Assembly (NCBI RefSeq): GCF_000737245.1
Contig: NZ_JPQU01000024.1
Location: 39,315-103,314, forward strand
Source: Pseudomonas syringae
GTDB lineage: Bacteria; Pseudomonadota; Gammaproteobacteria; Pseudomonadales; Pseudomonadaceae
Length of the DNA stretch: 64,000 nucleotides
Direction: 5' to 3'
The position numbers were made by a program, and so were the translations under genes. Under the pieces are notes generated by a model. That model was not told the origin of the DNA. It saw only the letters and a list, made by a program, of their open reading frames with translations, and ran no database searches. Shown piece by piece: positions 27,619-36,234 of the stretch; the stretch's first letter is position 1, and every line of letters begins with the position of its first letter.

Positions 27619-29211
27619 TCAACTCAACTTCAACGGGTGGGCGAAGGTAATCCGCAGGCAACTGCCGCCACCTTCCCGAAATGTGTAGTCCAGATGCGCC
27701 TGATTGCTCTCGCAAAGCTCCCGTGAAAGATAAAGGCCCAGGCCGGTGCCTTTACTTTCGGTGGTGAAAAACGGTTCGAACAGCTTGGTCATGTGCTCAC
27801 TCGCGACGCCGGGGCCATCGTCAAGTACTTCCAGAATCGGCTGGTCGTTCAACGGGTCTTGGAACAGCCTGAGCCAGACCTGCGCTTGCTCGTGATGCTT
27901 ACCACTGTAGCGCAAAGCGTTTTGCAGCAGATTACTCAATACCTGATTGAGCTGTTCGGCGTCCATGCGCGTGGTCAACGATGCGGGGTAGATTTCCAGG
28001 TGAATGCTTTGATGCGGCGCAATGTGGCACCGAGCTTCGCCGACGAAGGCCTCCAGCCAGGTTTGCAGATCCAGCAACTCGGGTTCGGCATCGCGTCTGC
28101 GGGACAGCTGCAAGACGTTTTCGATCACCCGGTTCATGCGGCGTGACTGGTGCTGAATGATTTGCCCTAGGCGACGATCCTCGCTGTCCAGCTCCTCGGA
28201 CTCGTTGAGCAACTGGGCCGCGTGGCTGATCGCGCCTAAAGGATTGCGGATCTCGTGGGCAATACTTGCGGTCAGCCGGCCCAGTGCCGCGAGTTTGAGC
28301 TGCTGGGCCTGGCGCGATACCAGAGACAAGTCTTCAAGGAAAATCAGTGTCTGACGCTGGTCCCCGCGATTGAGTGCGACGAAACCGGGTTGCAGGATCG
28401 GCCCGCTGGCGCTGGTGGAGATGCTGCGTGGGTCCAGCGCCGGGTTGACCAGCCATTGGCGCAGCCGCGTGACTAACTGGGGCGTGTAGCTATCAATGAC
28501 CTCTCCAGTCAGATGATCGTGGCCCAGTAACGTGAGCGCGCTCTGGTTGGCCAGTAGCACCCGCCGCCTCGCGTCGAGGACGATAATGCCGGTGCGCATA
28601 CGGTGCAGAATCAGCGCGTTCAGTTCTTCAAGATTGTCGACGTCGGCGGCACGTCGCTCTGCCAGGGCCTGGCTGATCAGCAGGCGACGGGTCAGGGCCT
28701 GGACCATCAATGCCGCGGCGAAACATAACGCCCCCAACGAGCCGGCTTGCACGTAGTGGTTGGCAGCGGAGGGGCTGTTGAAGCTGAGGTAAAACGTCAG
28801 ATAGATAATGCCGATCGCCGATACAGCTGCGATCAGCAGGCCGATGCGACCGCGCAACAGCACGTTGCTGATGGCAACCGAGGCAATCAAGACGTTGCCG
28901 ATACCACTGGGAGGGCCGCCGCCTGCGTAGAACAGCACGGAAAGCAGCAGCGCATCGGCCATGGCCAGGGCAAACAGTCGTCCGTTGTTGCTGGGACGGT
29001 CCAGCAGCACCACAACCAGAATATTGAATACGAGATACAACCAGCACCCGGCGCGAAACAGAGCCGGGTTGGCCATTTCCAGCAGCTCGGTATCGAGGCT
29101 GGTCGAAACCAACAGCACCAGCATGATGCCGATGGTCAGTCGATAGAGGTGATACAGCCGCAGTATTCGCTGAGCCTGAGGACTGCCGAGTGACAGTTTG
29201 TCAGCGATCAC
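27619..29211 (-). CDS. pilS: sensor histidine kinase PilS
   Basis: 530 aa, the same length as P. aeruginosa PilS, from GTG 29211. Six hydrophobic segments in residues about 22-180 form the membrane sensor. A PAS-like linker (about 190-290, MRTGIIVLDARRRVLLANQSALTLLG) precedes the DHp domain, whose phospho-acceptor is H319 (SIAHEIRNPLG). The HATPase_c domain has N and G boxes (NLLQNALRYS, DDGPGV, TGLGLYL). In P. aeruginosa PilS senses membrane PilA and controls PilR; this is inferred. The gene start overlaps the upstream small ORF by 11 nt. Confidence 0.93.
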   Translation of the reverse strand: MIADKLSLGSPQAQRILRLYHLYRLTIGIMLVLLVSTSLDTELLEMANPALFRAGCWLYLVFNILVVVLLDRPSNNGRLFALAMADALLLSVLFYAGGGPPSGIGNVLIASVAISNVLLRGRIGLLIAAVSAIGIIYLTFYLSFNSPSAANHYVQAGSLGALCFAAALMVQALTRRLLISQALAERRAADVDNLEELNALILHRMRTGIIVLDARRRVLLANQSALTLLGHDHLTGEVIDSYTPQLVTRLRQWLVNPALDPRSISTSASGPILQPGFVALNRGDQRQTLIFLEDLSLVSRQAQQLKLAALGRLTASIAHEIRNPLGAISHAAQLLNESEELDSEDRRLGQIIQHQSRRMNRVIENVLQLSRRRDAEPELLDLQTWLEAFVGEARCHIAPHQSIHLEIYPASLTTRMDAEQLNQVLSNLLQNALRYSGKHHEQAQVWLRLFQDPLNDQPILEVLDDGPGVASEHMTKLFEPFFTTESKGTGLGLYLSRELCESNQAHLDYTFREGGGSCLRITFAHPLKLS

Positions 29212-29446
29212 GTGCAGCAGGGCCTTCTAGCCGATGCGCCTCGCTGCAATACCATTGATTGGCCTCGCCAAGCGCTCGGTCCTGTGGCAGATGAACACCG
29301 CATTGGGCGCAGCGGACCATGGGCGTCGCGGCGTTTTCAGTGGCTGAAGCAGTGGGCTTGCGGCGCGGTGCGGGAGGGTTGATCAGACGCTTGATAAACC
29401 ACACAGCCGCCGCGATCAGCGCGACCCACATAATTAAGCGAACCAT
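29201..29446 (-). CDS. PP0621-type small membrane protein with Cys-rich C-terminus
   Basis: 81 aa. The N-terminal hydrophobic segment MVRLIMWVALIAAAVWFIKRL (about 1-20) is followed by a proline/basic linker PPAPRRKPTAS. The C-terminal cysteine motif MVRCAQCGVHLPQ...WYCSEAHR resembles a treble-clef zinc ribbon (CxxC...C). It matches the pseudomonad PP0621 family as I remember it; function unknown. It is upstream of pilS in the same direction with an 11-nt overlap, so pilS translation is probably coupled to it. Confidence 0.8.
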   Translation of the reverse strand: MVRLIMWVALIAAAVWFIKRLINPPAPRRKPTASATENAATPMVRCAQCGVHLPQDRALGEANQWYCSEAHRLEGPAARDR

Positions 29447-29538
29447 GATTTCCAGCTTAGTGATTTGAGATTTTGGCAGTGTAGCGAAGGAGGGGGGTTG
29501 TGTCTCTGGGGGCGATACAGTCGTGGGAAAAACCTAAC

Positions 29539-29630
29539 CTGTGGGAGCGAATTTATTCGCGAAGGCAATGATAAGGCCAACGAAGATGTTGGAATGTAAT
29601 GGCCTCTTCGCGAATGAATTCGCTCCCAGA
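29539..29630. repeat. REP-type inverted repeat pair, AT-substituted variant
   Basis: The left core GAATTTATTCGCGAA and right core TTCGCGAATGAATTCGC keep the family architecture, but the GAGCTTGCTCGC palindrome is changed to GAATTTATTCGC with a compensating change in the other arm. One mismatch remains in the arms. Confidence 0.85.
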
Positions 29631-29650
29631 GTCATCCCGTATTCAAACCC

Positions 29651-29681
29651 AAAAAAAAGAGGCCCGAAGGCCTCTTTTTAT
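29651..29681 (-). terminator. rho-independent terminator of bamD
   Basis: AGAGGCC/GGCCTCT stem with a CGAA loop, A-run before and T-run after. It lies 12 nt beyond the bamD stop and can act in both directions. Confidence 0.9.
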
Positions 29682-29692
29682 TAACGCCTGGA

Positions 29693-30706
29693 TCAGTCGA
29701 ACAGACCCAGTGTCATGTAGCTGAACCACGAGCGATCGTTGTTACCTTCTGCTTCGTGTTCCTGTTCGTCGAGTTCGGCCTGATTTTCCGGCAGCAGCTC
29801 TTTCGGGATTGCGTCTTTGGCGTCCTGATACTGACGGATCACATCCTGGTTGGCGCGGGTCTGGCCCGGCGGCAGCGGCGGATTGCTTTCGATCAGACCC
29901 AATGTCGCCTTGGATAGCCACGAGCGGTTGTCGGCTTCAGCTTCACGAGGTACGAACTGACCGTCCACCAGTTGCGGGTGGTTCGGGTAGTTGGCTTTGA
30001 GCACTTCCAGACTGGTGGCAGCCAGGTCGTCCAGATGCAGGCGCTGGTAGGACTCGACCATCACTGCCAGGCCGTCGCCCACGGATGGGGTTTCCTGGAA
30101 GTTCTCGATCACGTAACGGCCACGGTTGGCAGCGGCTACGTAAGCCTGACGAGTCAGATAGTAGTCGGCTACGTGGATTTCATAGGAAGCCAGCAGGTTG
30201 CGCAGATAAATCATGCGCTGCTTGGCGTCCGGCGCGTAGCGGCTGTTTGGGAAACGACTGGTCAGCTGCGCGAACTCGTTGAACGAGTCACGTGCAGCGC
30301 CCGGGTCACGTTTGGTCTGATCCAGTGGCAGGAAGCGCGCCAGCAGGCCAACGTCCTGGTCAAAGGATGTCAGGCCCTTCATGTAATAGGCGTAGTCGAC
30401 ATTCGGGTGTTGTGGGTGCAAACGGATGAAACGTTCGGCAGCAGACTTCGCGGCCTCCGGTTCGCCGTTCTTGTAGTTCGAGTAGATCAGCTCGAGCTGA
30501 GCCTGATCGGCATAGCGCCCGAACGGATAACGCGACTCCAGCGCCTTGAGCTTGTCAGTGGCGGTCGAATAGCTGTTGTTGCCCAGGTCGGCCTGCGCCT
30601 GCTGGTACAGCTCGACTTCGCTGAGGTTTTCGTCGATCACTTCCTTCGACGAACAGGCAGCGGTGAGTGCGAGGATGGCGATCAGCAGCAGGTGTTTCAC
30701 TTGCAT
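29693..30706 (-). CDS. bamD: outer-membrane assembly lipoprotein BamD
   Basis: 337 aa from ATG 30706 ([18 protein letters not shown]). The lipobox LTAAC gives lipidated C18 (CSSKEVID), with no inner-membrane retention Asp at +2. Five TPR units follow (about 30-250), containing [20 protein letters not shown] and [19 protein letters not shown], the core BamD repeats. The C-terminal roughly 90 residues hold two copies of an RSWxSxxTLGL motif ([15 protein letters not shown] and [14 protein letters not shown]), an extension I associate with pseudomonads. The protein is essential in the BAM complex and depends on LspA. Divergent from rluD. Confidence 0.95.
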   Translation of the reverse strand: MQVKHLLLIAILALTAACSSKEVIDENLSEVELYQQAQADLGNNSYSTATDKLKALESRYPFGRYADQAQLELIYSNYKNGEPEAAKSAAERFIRLHPQHPNVDYAYYMKGLTSFDQDVGLLARFLPLDQTKRDPGAARDSFNEFAQLTSRFPNSRYAPDAKQRMIYLRNLLASYEIHVADYYLTRQAYVAAANRGRYVIENFQETPSVGDGLAVMVESYQRLHLDDLAATSLEVLKANYPNHPQLVDGQFVPREAEADNRSWLSKATLGLIESNPPLPPGQTRANQDVIRQYQDAKDAIPKELLPENQAELDEQEHEAEGNNDRSWFSYMTLGLFD

Positions 30707-30854
30707 GGCGGCTTGCGTCCCTATAACGGTCGCTGTCTTGGGCGAGACCGTCCTGTTATGATGAGCACCCCGCGGAACCCCCGGGGCAAAAGACGCCGTA
30801 TTTAACCACAAGCGCGCTGCCGAAACCAAAGGCTAGCCGCCACCTAGTCTGGCC

Positions 30855-31817
30855 ATGTCCGAAAATATAGAACTTCGCGCAGAGGTGCCGTCCGAATTGG
30901 GCGGTCAACGCCTCGATCAAGTCGCTGCACAATTATTCGCTGAGCACTCGCGCTCGCGCCTTTCTGCCTGGATCAAGGACGGCCGTTTGACGGTGGACGG
31001 AGGCGTATTGCGCCCTCGTGACATCGTGCACGGTGGTGCTGTTCTTCAATTGATTGCCGAGCAGGAGGCCCAGGGAGAATGGGTCGCCCAGGACATCGAG
31101 CTCGATATCGTCTACGAAGACGACCAGATTCTGGTGATCAACAAGCCCGCCGGTCTGGTAGTTCATCCTGCTGCCGGTCACGCCGACGGCACGCTGCTCA
31201 ATGCCTTGCTGCACCACGTTCCTGACATCATTAACGTGCCGCGTGCCGGCATCGTGCACCGTCTCGACAAGGACACCACCGGTCTGATGGTGGTGGCCAA
31301 GACGATTCAGGCGCAGACCCAGCTCGTGACCCAACTGCAAAGCCGCACCGTCAGCCGCATCTATGAATGCATTGTGATCGGCGTCGTGACGGCGGGCGGC
31401 AAGATCGATGCACCGATTGGCCGTCACGGTCAGCAGCGTCAGCGCATGGCAGTGATGGAAGGCGGCAAGCAGGCGGTCAGTCATTACCGCGTGCTCGAAC
31501 GTTTCCGATCCCACACTCACGTGCGGGTCAAACTGGAAACCGGCCGTACTCACCAGATTCGCGTTCACATGGCGCACATCAACTATCCGTTGGTGGGCGA
31601 TCAGGCCTACGGTGGCCGCTTCCGTATTCCACCGGCAGCCAGCGTGACCATGGTTGATTCGCTGAAAACCTTCCCGCGTCAGGCGCTGCATGCACGCTTC
31701 CTGGAGCTGGATCATCCGACCACCGGTAAGCGCATGAGCTGGGAATCGCCACTGCCTGACGATTTCGTCTGGCTGCTGTCGCTGCTCAAGCAGGACCGTG
31801 AGGCGTTCATCGGGTGA
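30855..31817 (+). CDS. rluD: 23S rRNA pseudouridine synthase RluD
   Basis: 320 aa. An N-terminal S4 RNA-binding domain (about 18-80, GQRLDQVAAQLFAEHSRSRLSAWI) precedes the RluA-family catalytic domain. The catalytic Asp is D138 in HRLDKDTTGLMVV. RTHQIRVHMAHINYPLVGD and the C-terminal QALHARFLELDHPTTGKRMSWESPLP are intact. RluD modifies U1911/1915/1917 of helix 69 in E. coli. The divergent bamD and downstream pgeF are a conserved gamma-proteobacterial arrangement. Its stop overlaps the pgeF GTG by 4 nt. Confidence 0.96.
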   Translation: MSENIELRAEVPSELGGQRLDQVAAQLFAEHSRSRLSAWIKDGRLTVDGGVLRPRDIVHGGAVLQLIAEQEAQGEWVAQDIELDIVYEDDQILVINKPAGLVVHPAAGHADGTLLNALLHHVPDIINVPRAGIVHRLDKDTTGLMVVAKTIQAQTQLVTQLQSRTVSRIYECIVIGVVTAGGKIDAPIGRHGQQRQRMAVMEGGKQAVSHYRVLERFRSHTHVRVKLETGRTHQIRVHMAHINYPLVGDQAYGGRFRIPPAASVTMVDSLKTFPRQALHARFLELDHPTTGKRMSWESPLPDDFVWLLSLLKQDREAFIG

Positions 31818-32542
31818 ATGACTGGCTGATCCCTGACTGGCCCGCGCCTGCGGGGATCAAGTCGTGCGTCACTACCCGTAGCGGCGGCGTCAGCCTGGCG
31901 CCGTTCGACAGTTTCAATCTGGGCGATCATGTCGATGACGATCCGGAGGCCGTTGCTGCCAATCGCCTTCGTCTGACCTCTCAGCTGGATATTAAGGCGG
32001 CGTGGCTCAAGCAGGTGCATGGCATCGTGGTAGCAGAAGCCGATCCGACTCAGGTTGTTGAAGCGGATGCCAGTTGGACCGCCACCCCCGGAATCGCCTG
32101 CACGATCATGACCGCTGATTGCCTGCCGGCCCTGTTCTGCAACAGGGCCGGGACTCGCGTAGCAGCAGCGCACGCAGGCTGGCGCGGTCTGGCGGCGGGC
32201 GTGCTGGAAGCAGCTGCCGATAGCCTCGAAGTCGCGTCCGACCAAATTCTGGTCTGGCTTGGCCCGGCTATTGGTCAGCCATCATTCGAAGTCGGTGGGG
32301 AAGTCCGCGAGGCTTTTATAAGCACCCATCCGCAAACCAGTGCTGCTTTTATACCGAGCAAGAATCCTGGCCGTTTCATGGCCGACATTTATGCCTTGGC
32401 CCGCTTGCGTCTAGCTGCTCACGGAGTTACTGCCGTCTACGGTGGTGGTTTCGACACCGTTACCGATCCACGCTTCTATTCCTACCGCCAAAGCGCCCGC
32501 AATGGCCGCTTTGCTTCCCTGATCTGGATTGATCGCGCCTGA
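31814..32542 (+). CDS. pgeF: purine nucleoside phosphorylase-like / peptidoglycan editing factor PgeF (YfiH)
   Basis: 242 aa from GTG 31814, overlapping the rluD stop (GTGA). It belongs to the YfiH/laccase-domain family: LKQVHGIVVAEAD supplies the first metal His, MTADCLPALF the Cys and AAAHAGWRGLAAGVLEAA the second His. The C-terminus YGGGFDTVTDPRFYSYRQ is the family signature. In E. coli YfiH prevents misincorporation of L-Ser in place of L-Ala in peptidoglycan precursors; other members show purine nucleoside phosphorylase or oxidase activity. Cytoplasmic. Confidence 0.92.
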   Translation: MNDWLIPDWPAPAGIKSCVTTRSGGVSLAPFDSFNLGDHVDDDPEAVAANRLRLTSQLDIKAAWLKQVHGIVVAEADPTQVVEADASWTATPGIACTIMTADCLPALFCNRAGTRVAAAHAGWRGLAAGVLEAAADSLEVASDQILVWLGPAIGQPSFEVGGEVREAFISTHPQTSAAFIPSKNPGRFMADIYALARLRLAAHGVTAVYGGGFDTVTDPRFYSYRQSARNGRFASLIWIDRA

Positions 32543-32613
32543 TCACCACGCAAGCTGTGCGCAAGCCAGCTAGGCTTGCTGGCATATCTCTGACCTGCAT
32601 CAATCATGTCCTG

Positions 32614-32639
32614 CTTGAATCCCAGATAATTGCCCGCAT
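32614..32639 (+). promoter_or_regulatory. sigma-32 (RpoH) heat-shock promoter of clpB
   Basis: CTTGAA (32614-32619), a 14-nt spacer and CCGCAT (32634-32639) differ by one base from the RpoH consensus CTTGAA-N13-15-CCCCAT. The element lies 75 nt before the clpB ATG and downstream of the pgeF stop. Confidence 0.75.
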
Positions 32640-32713
32640 GTACTGGGCATCCAGCAGGTTTTCGTTATAGGTGTGTTCATTGCTCCGGCCTGCTTATAGA
32701 AGGAAGGTGACTA

Positions 32714-35278
32714 ATGCGTATCGATAGATTGACGAGCAAATTACAGTTAGCGTTATCGGATTCCCAATCCCTGGCGGTTGGTCTCGACCATCCGGCCATT
32801 GAGTCTGCGCACTTGATGCAGGCGTTGCTTGATCAGCAGGGCGGCACCATCAAGCCATTGCTGCTGCAGGTGGGCTTCGACATCAACAGCCTGCGTAAAG
32901 AGTTGAGCAAAGAGCTCGACCAACTCCCCAAAATCCAGAACCCCACCGGCGACGTGAACATGTCCCAGGATCTGGCGCGTCTGCTCAATCAGGCGGATCG
33001 TCTGGCGCAGCAGAAAGGCGACCAGTTCATTTCCAGCGAACTGGTGTTGCTGGCAGCCATGGACGAGAACAGCAAGCTGGGTAAGTTGCTGCTCGGCCAG
33101 GGCGTGAGCAAAAAAGCGCTTGAAAATGCAATTACCAACCTGCGCGGCGGTTCGGCGGTCAATGACCCGAATGTCGAAGAGTCCCGCCAGGCGTTGGACA
33201 AATACACCGTTGACCTGACCAAGCGTGCCGAAGAGGGCAAGCTTGACCCGGTGATCGGTCGTGATGACGAAATTCGTCGGACCATTCAGGTATTGCAGCG
33301 CCGGACCAAGAACAACCCGGTGTTGATCGGCGAACCTGGCGTGGGTAAAACCGCCATCGCCGAAGGTCTCGCGCAGCGCATCATCAATGGTGAAGTGCCC
33401 GATGGCCTCAAAGGCAAGCGTCTGCTGTCTCTGGACATGGGCTCGTTGATTGCCGGTGCGAAATTCCGCGGGGAGTTCGAGGAGCGCCTGAAGTCGTTGC
33501 TCAATGAACTGTCCAAGCAGGACGGGCAGATCATCCTGTTCATCGACGAACTGCACACCATGGTCGGCGCCGGTAAAGGCGAAGGCTCCATGGACGCAGG
33601 CAACATGTTGAAGCCCGCACTGGCCCGCGGCGAGCTGCATTGCGTGGGCGCCACCACGCTGAATGAATACCGCCAATATATAGAGAAGGATGCGGCTCTC
33701 GAACGTCGCTTCCAGAAAGTCCTGGTGGATGAGCCGAGCGAGGAAGACACCATTGCGATCCTGCGTGGCCTGAAAGAGCGCTATGAGGTTCACCACAAAG
33801 TGGCGATCACTGACGGCGCGATCATCGCTGCCGCGAAATTGAGCCATCGCTACATCACGGATCGCCAGTTGCCGGACAAGGCCATCGACCTCATTGACGA
33901 AGCCGCCAGCCGCATCCGCATGGAGATTGACTCCAAGCCGGAGGTGCTCGACCGTCTTGAGCGTCGCCTGATTCAGCTGAAGGTCGAATCCCAGGCATTA
34001 AAGAAAGAAGACGACGAAGCCGCGATCAAACGCCTGGAAAAACTTCAGGAAGAAATCGTCCGGCTCGAACGTGAATACGCTGACCTCGAAGAAATCTGGA
34101 CTTCGGAAAAAGCTGAAGTCACCGGTTCGGCGCAAATTCAGCAGAAAATCGAGCAGTCGCGTCAGGAACTGGAATCCGCACGCCGTCGTGGTGATCTGAA
34201 CCGCATGGCTGAATTGCAGTACGGCATCATCCCGGATCTGGAACGCAGCCTGCAAATGGTCGACCAGCATGGCAAGCCTGAAAACCAGTTGCTGCGCAGT
34301 AAAGTGACCGAAGAAGAGATTGCCGAGGTGGTGTCCAAGTGGACGGGCATTCCGGTGGCCAAAATGCTCGAAGGTGAGCGCGACAAGCTACTGAAGATGG
34401 AAAGCCTGCTGCACAACCGTGTTATCGGGCAGGACGAAGCGGTGGTCGCCGTTTCCAATGCGGTGCGGCGCTCCCGTGCCGGGTTGTCGGACCCGAATCG
34501 CCCAAGCGGCTCGTTCATGTTCCTGGGCCCTACCGGTGTTGGCAAGACCGAGTTGTGCAAGGCCCTGGCCGAGTTTCTGTTCGACACCGAGGAGGCCATG
34601 GTCCGTATCGATATGTCCGAGTTCATGGAGAAACATTCCGTGGCCCGTCTGATCGGTGCGCCGCCAGGTTATGTGGGCTACGAAGAGGGCGGTTATCTGA
34701 CCGAGGCTGTGCGTCGCAAGCCTTACTCGGTGATCCTGCTGGATGAAGTCGAGAAGGCTCACCCGGATGTGTTCAATATCCTGCTGCAGGTGCTCGAAGA
34801 CGGCCGACTGACCGACAGTCACGGGCGTACGGTGGATTTTCGCAATACCGTGATCGTCATGACCTCCAACCTGGGGTCGGCACAGATCATCGAGCTTTCG
34901 GGGGATCGCGAAGCGCAGCGCGCGGCGGTGATGGATGCGGTGAGTACTCACTTCCGACCGGAGTTCCTGAACCGGATCGACGAAGTGGTGATCTTCGAAC
35001 CTCTGGCCCGCGACCAGATTGCCGGCATCACGGATATTCAGCTGGCTCGCCTGCGCAGCCGTCTGACCGAACGTGAGCTGTCGCTGGTGCTGAGCCCCGA
35101 GGCGATGGATAAGCTCATCGCCGTAGGTTATGACCCGGTGTATGGCGCACGCCCTCTTAAACGTGCGATCCAGCGCTGGATTGAGAACCCGTTGGCGCAG
35201 CTGATTCTGTCGGGTGGCTTTATGCCGGGTTCGAGTGTTACCGGCACCGTGGTCGATGACGAGATCGTTTTCAACTGA
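32714..35278 (+). CDS. clpB: ATP-dependent disaggregase ClpB
   Basis: 854 aa, full length. The Clp-N domain (1-145) with two repeats is followed by NBD1 with Walker A GEPGVGKT (206-213). The coiled-coil M domain (about 405-520, rich in [19 protein letters not shown] heptads) is ClpB-specific. NBD2 has Walker A GPTGVGKT (605-612) and Walker [15 protein letters not shown]. There is no ClpP-binding IGF/L loop, as expected. It works with DnaK to dissolve aggregates. GAAGGAAGG lies before the ATG. The RpoH-type promoter upstream implies heat induction. No clear terminator follows. Confidence 0.97.
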   Translation: MRIDRLTSKLQLALSDSQSLAVGLDHPAIESAHLMQALLDQQGGTIKPLLLQVGFDINSLRKELSKELDQLPKIQNPTGDVNMSQDLARLLNQADRLAQQKGDQFISSELVLLAAMDENSKLGKLLLGQGVSKKALENAITNLRGGSAVNDPNVEESRQALDKYTVDLTKRAEEGKLDPVIGRDDEIRRTIQVLQRRTKNNPVLIGEPGVGKTAIAEGLAQRIINGEVPDGLKGKRLLSLDMGSLIAGAKFRGEFEERLKSLLNELSKQDGQIILFIDELHTMVGAGKGEGSMDAGNMLKPALARGELHCVGATTLNEYRQYIEKDAALERRFQKVLVDEPSEEDTIAILRGLKERYEVHHKVAITDGAIIAAAKLSHRYITDRQLPDKAIDLIDEAASRIRMEIDSKPEVLDRLERRLIQLKVESQALKKEDDEAAIKRLEKLQEEIVRLEREYADLEEIWTSEKAEVTGSAQIQQKIEQSRQELESARRRGDLNRMAELQYGIIPDLERSLQMVDQHGKPENQLLRSKVTEEEIAEVVSKWTGIPVAKMLEGERDKLLKMESLLHNRVIGQDEAVVAVSNAVRRSRAGLSDPNRPSGSFMFLGPTGVGKTELCKALAEFLFDTEEAMVRIDMSEFMEKHSVARLIGAPPGYVGYEEGGYLTEAVRRKPYSVILLDEVEKAHPDVFNILLQVLEDGRLTDSHGRTVDFRNTVIVMTSNLGSAQIIELSGDREAQRAAVMDAVSTHFRPEFLNRIDEVVIFEPLARDQIAGITDIQLARLRSRLTERELSLVLSPEAMDKLIAVGYDPVYGARPLKRAIQRWIENPLAQLILSGGFMPGSSVTGTVVDDEIVFN

Positions 35279-35414
35279 TAGGATTCGCCGCTCAGGTTCG
35301 CCGGTGATGTTTTATCGCTGGCGACCCTGGCGCTGTGAAGAGACTCATTTGCGAGGGCTGAAAGGCCATCTGAAAAAAAATCGCAAATCATTGTCTTAAA
35401 AGCAATTTAAAGGG

Positions 35415-35442
35415 TTGACACCTCTTTTTAAAATTGTAGAAT
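35415..35442 (+). promoter_or_regulatory. strong sigma-70 promoter of the tRNA operon
   Basis: Perfect TTGACA (35415-35420), a 16-nt spacer and TAGAAT (35437-35442), then the GC-rich discriminator AGCGCGCC expected for a growth-rate and ppGpp controlled stable-RNA promoter. The first tRNA begins about 120 nt downstream. The sequence from the clpB stop (35279) to the promoter shows nothing else recognisable. Confidence 0.85.
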
Positions 35443-35563
35443 AGCGCGCCTCAGAGACGTGAACGCAGCGATGCAAACACATCGAAGAGGTTGAATTAAC
35501 AAGTTAACAGCGCGTTAGTTCAAGGCTGTAAAGTTGTAGAAGTTGCATCTGAAATCGATAAGT

Positions 35564-35639
<76 letters not shown>

Positions 35640-35660
35640 GATTTCAATATGTAGCTGTAT

Positions 35661-35737
35661 CGGGGTATAGCGCAGTCCGGTAGCGCGCCTGCTTTGGGAG
35701 CAGGATGTCAGGAGTTCGAATCCCCTTACCCCGACCA
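35661..35737 (+). tRNA. tRNA-Pro(TGG), copy 1
   Basis: 77 nt with acceptor CGGGGTA/TACCCCG, anticodon TGG in CTTTGGGA, T loop GTTCGAATC and encoded CCA. Identical over its whole length to the copy at 35919-35995. Confidence 0.95.
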
Positions 35738-35742
35738 TTTTT

Positions 35743-35818
35743 GGGTCGTTAGCTCAGTTGGTAGAGCAGTTGGCTTTTAACCAATTGGTCGTAGGTTCGA
35801 ATCCCACACGACCCACCA
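35743..35818 (+). tRNA. tRNA-Lys(TTT)
   Basis: 76 nt: acceptor GGGTCGT/ACGACCC, D arm AGCTCAGTTGGTAGAGC, anticodon TTT in CTTTTAA, T loop GTTCGAATC, encoded CCA. Only 5 nt separate it from tRNA-Pro copy 1. Confidence 0.95.
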
Positions 35819-35823
35819 TTTTT

Positions 35824-35882
35824 GGCCTCAACAGCAATGTTGGGGCCGAATCTTACAGATTTGATGCCATTTGCATCAAATC
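35824..35882 (+). other. two stem-loops in the tRNA-Lys to tRNA-Pro spacer
   Basis: GGCCTCAAC/GTTGGGGCC (35824-35832, 35839-35847) and the perfect GATTTGATG/CATCAAATC (35858-35866, 35874-35882). Neither is followed by a T-run, so they look like processing or protective structures in a 100-nt inter-tRNA spacer rather than terminators. Confidence 0.6.
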
Positions 35883-35918
35883 GCAGACGGCTAGTTGAGG
35901 CGTCTTTAAAAGTTTCAC

Positions 35919-35995
35919 CGGGGTATAGCGCAGTCCGGTAGCGCGCCTGCTTTGGGAGCAGGATGTCAGGAGTTCGAATCCCCTTACCCCGACCA
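35919..35995 (+). tRNA. tRNA-Pro(TGG), copy 2
   Basis: Same 77-nt sequence as copy 1, anticodon TGG and encoded CCA, placed 100 nt after tRNA-Lys. Probably a recent duplication or gene-converted copy; it ends the tRNA operon. Confidence 0.95.
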
Positions 35996-36006
35996 TATTT
36001 ACAAAG

Positions 36007-36046
36007 AAGCCTGATTTAAGCCTTGTGCGCAGATCGGGCTTTTTTG
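36007..36046 (+). terminator. rho-independent terminator of the tRNA operon
   Basis: AGCCTGAT pairs with ATCGGGCT (one G-U) and is followed by TTTTTT. It lies 12 nt after the last tRNA. Confidence 0.8.
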
Positions 36047-36141
36047 CGTCCATACGTTTAGATCGTGAACAAGCTACCCCTGTAGGAGCCATCGGAGGTT
36101 ACGACGGCGACGAATGCAGTTGTTCTGAAAACACACGACAA

Positions 36142-36234
36142 CTGTAGGAGCTCACGAGCACCGCGAGGCAGCGATGGCTCGGTGTATCATGCAGATCGCC
36201 ATCGCTGCCTCGCGGTGCTCGTGAGCTCCTACAG
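36142..36234. repeat. long perfect inverted repeat (36-bp arms), CACGAGCACCGCGAGG family
   Basis: The arms at 36142-36177 and 36199-36234 are perfectly complementary over 36 bp with a 21-nt spacer. The core is shared with 10227-10315. A lone half-site (CTGTAGGAGC) occurs at 36080-36089. The right arm encodes the final Leu codon and stop of the GGDEF gene. Confidence 0.92.

Noticed and set aside
29201..29211. Frameshift fusion of the PP0621-type gene with pilS
   Set aside because: Both proteins have complete family lengths and the 11-nt overlap is a normal coupled arrangement.
35853..36092. Minus-strand frame of 79 codons across tRNA-Pro copy 2
   Set aside because: It is the well-known artefact read antisense to tRNA-Pro (VGVRGFELLTSC-like); no ribosome site and full overlap with a tRNA.
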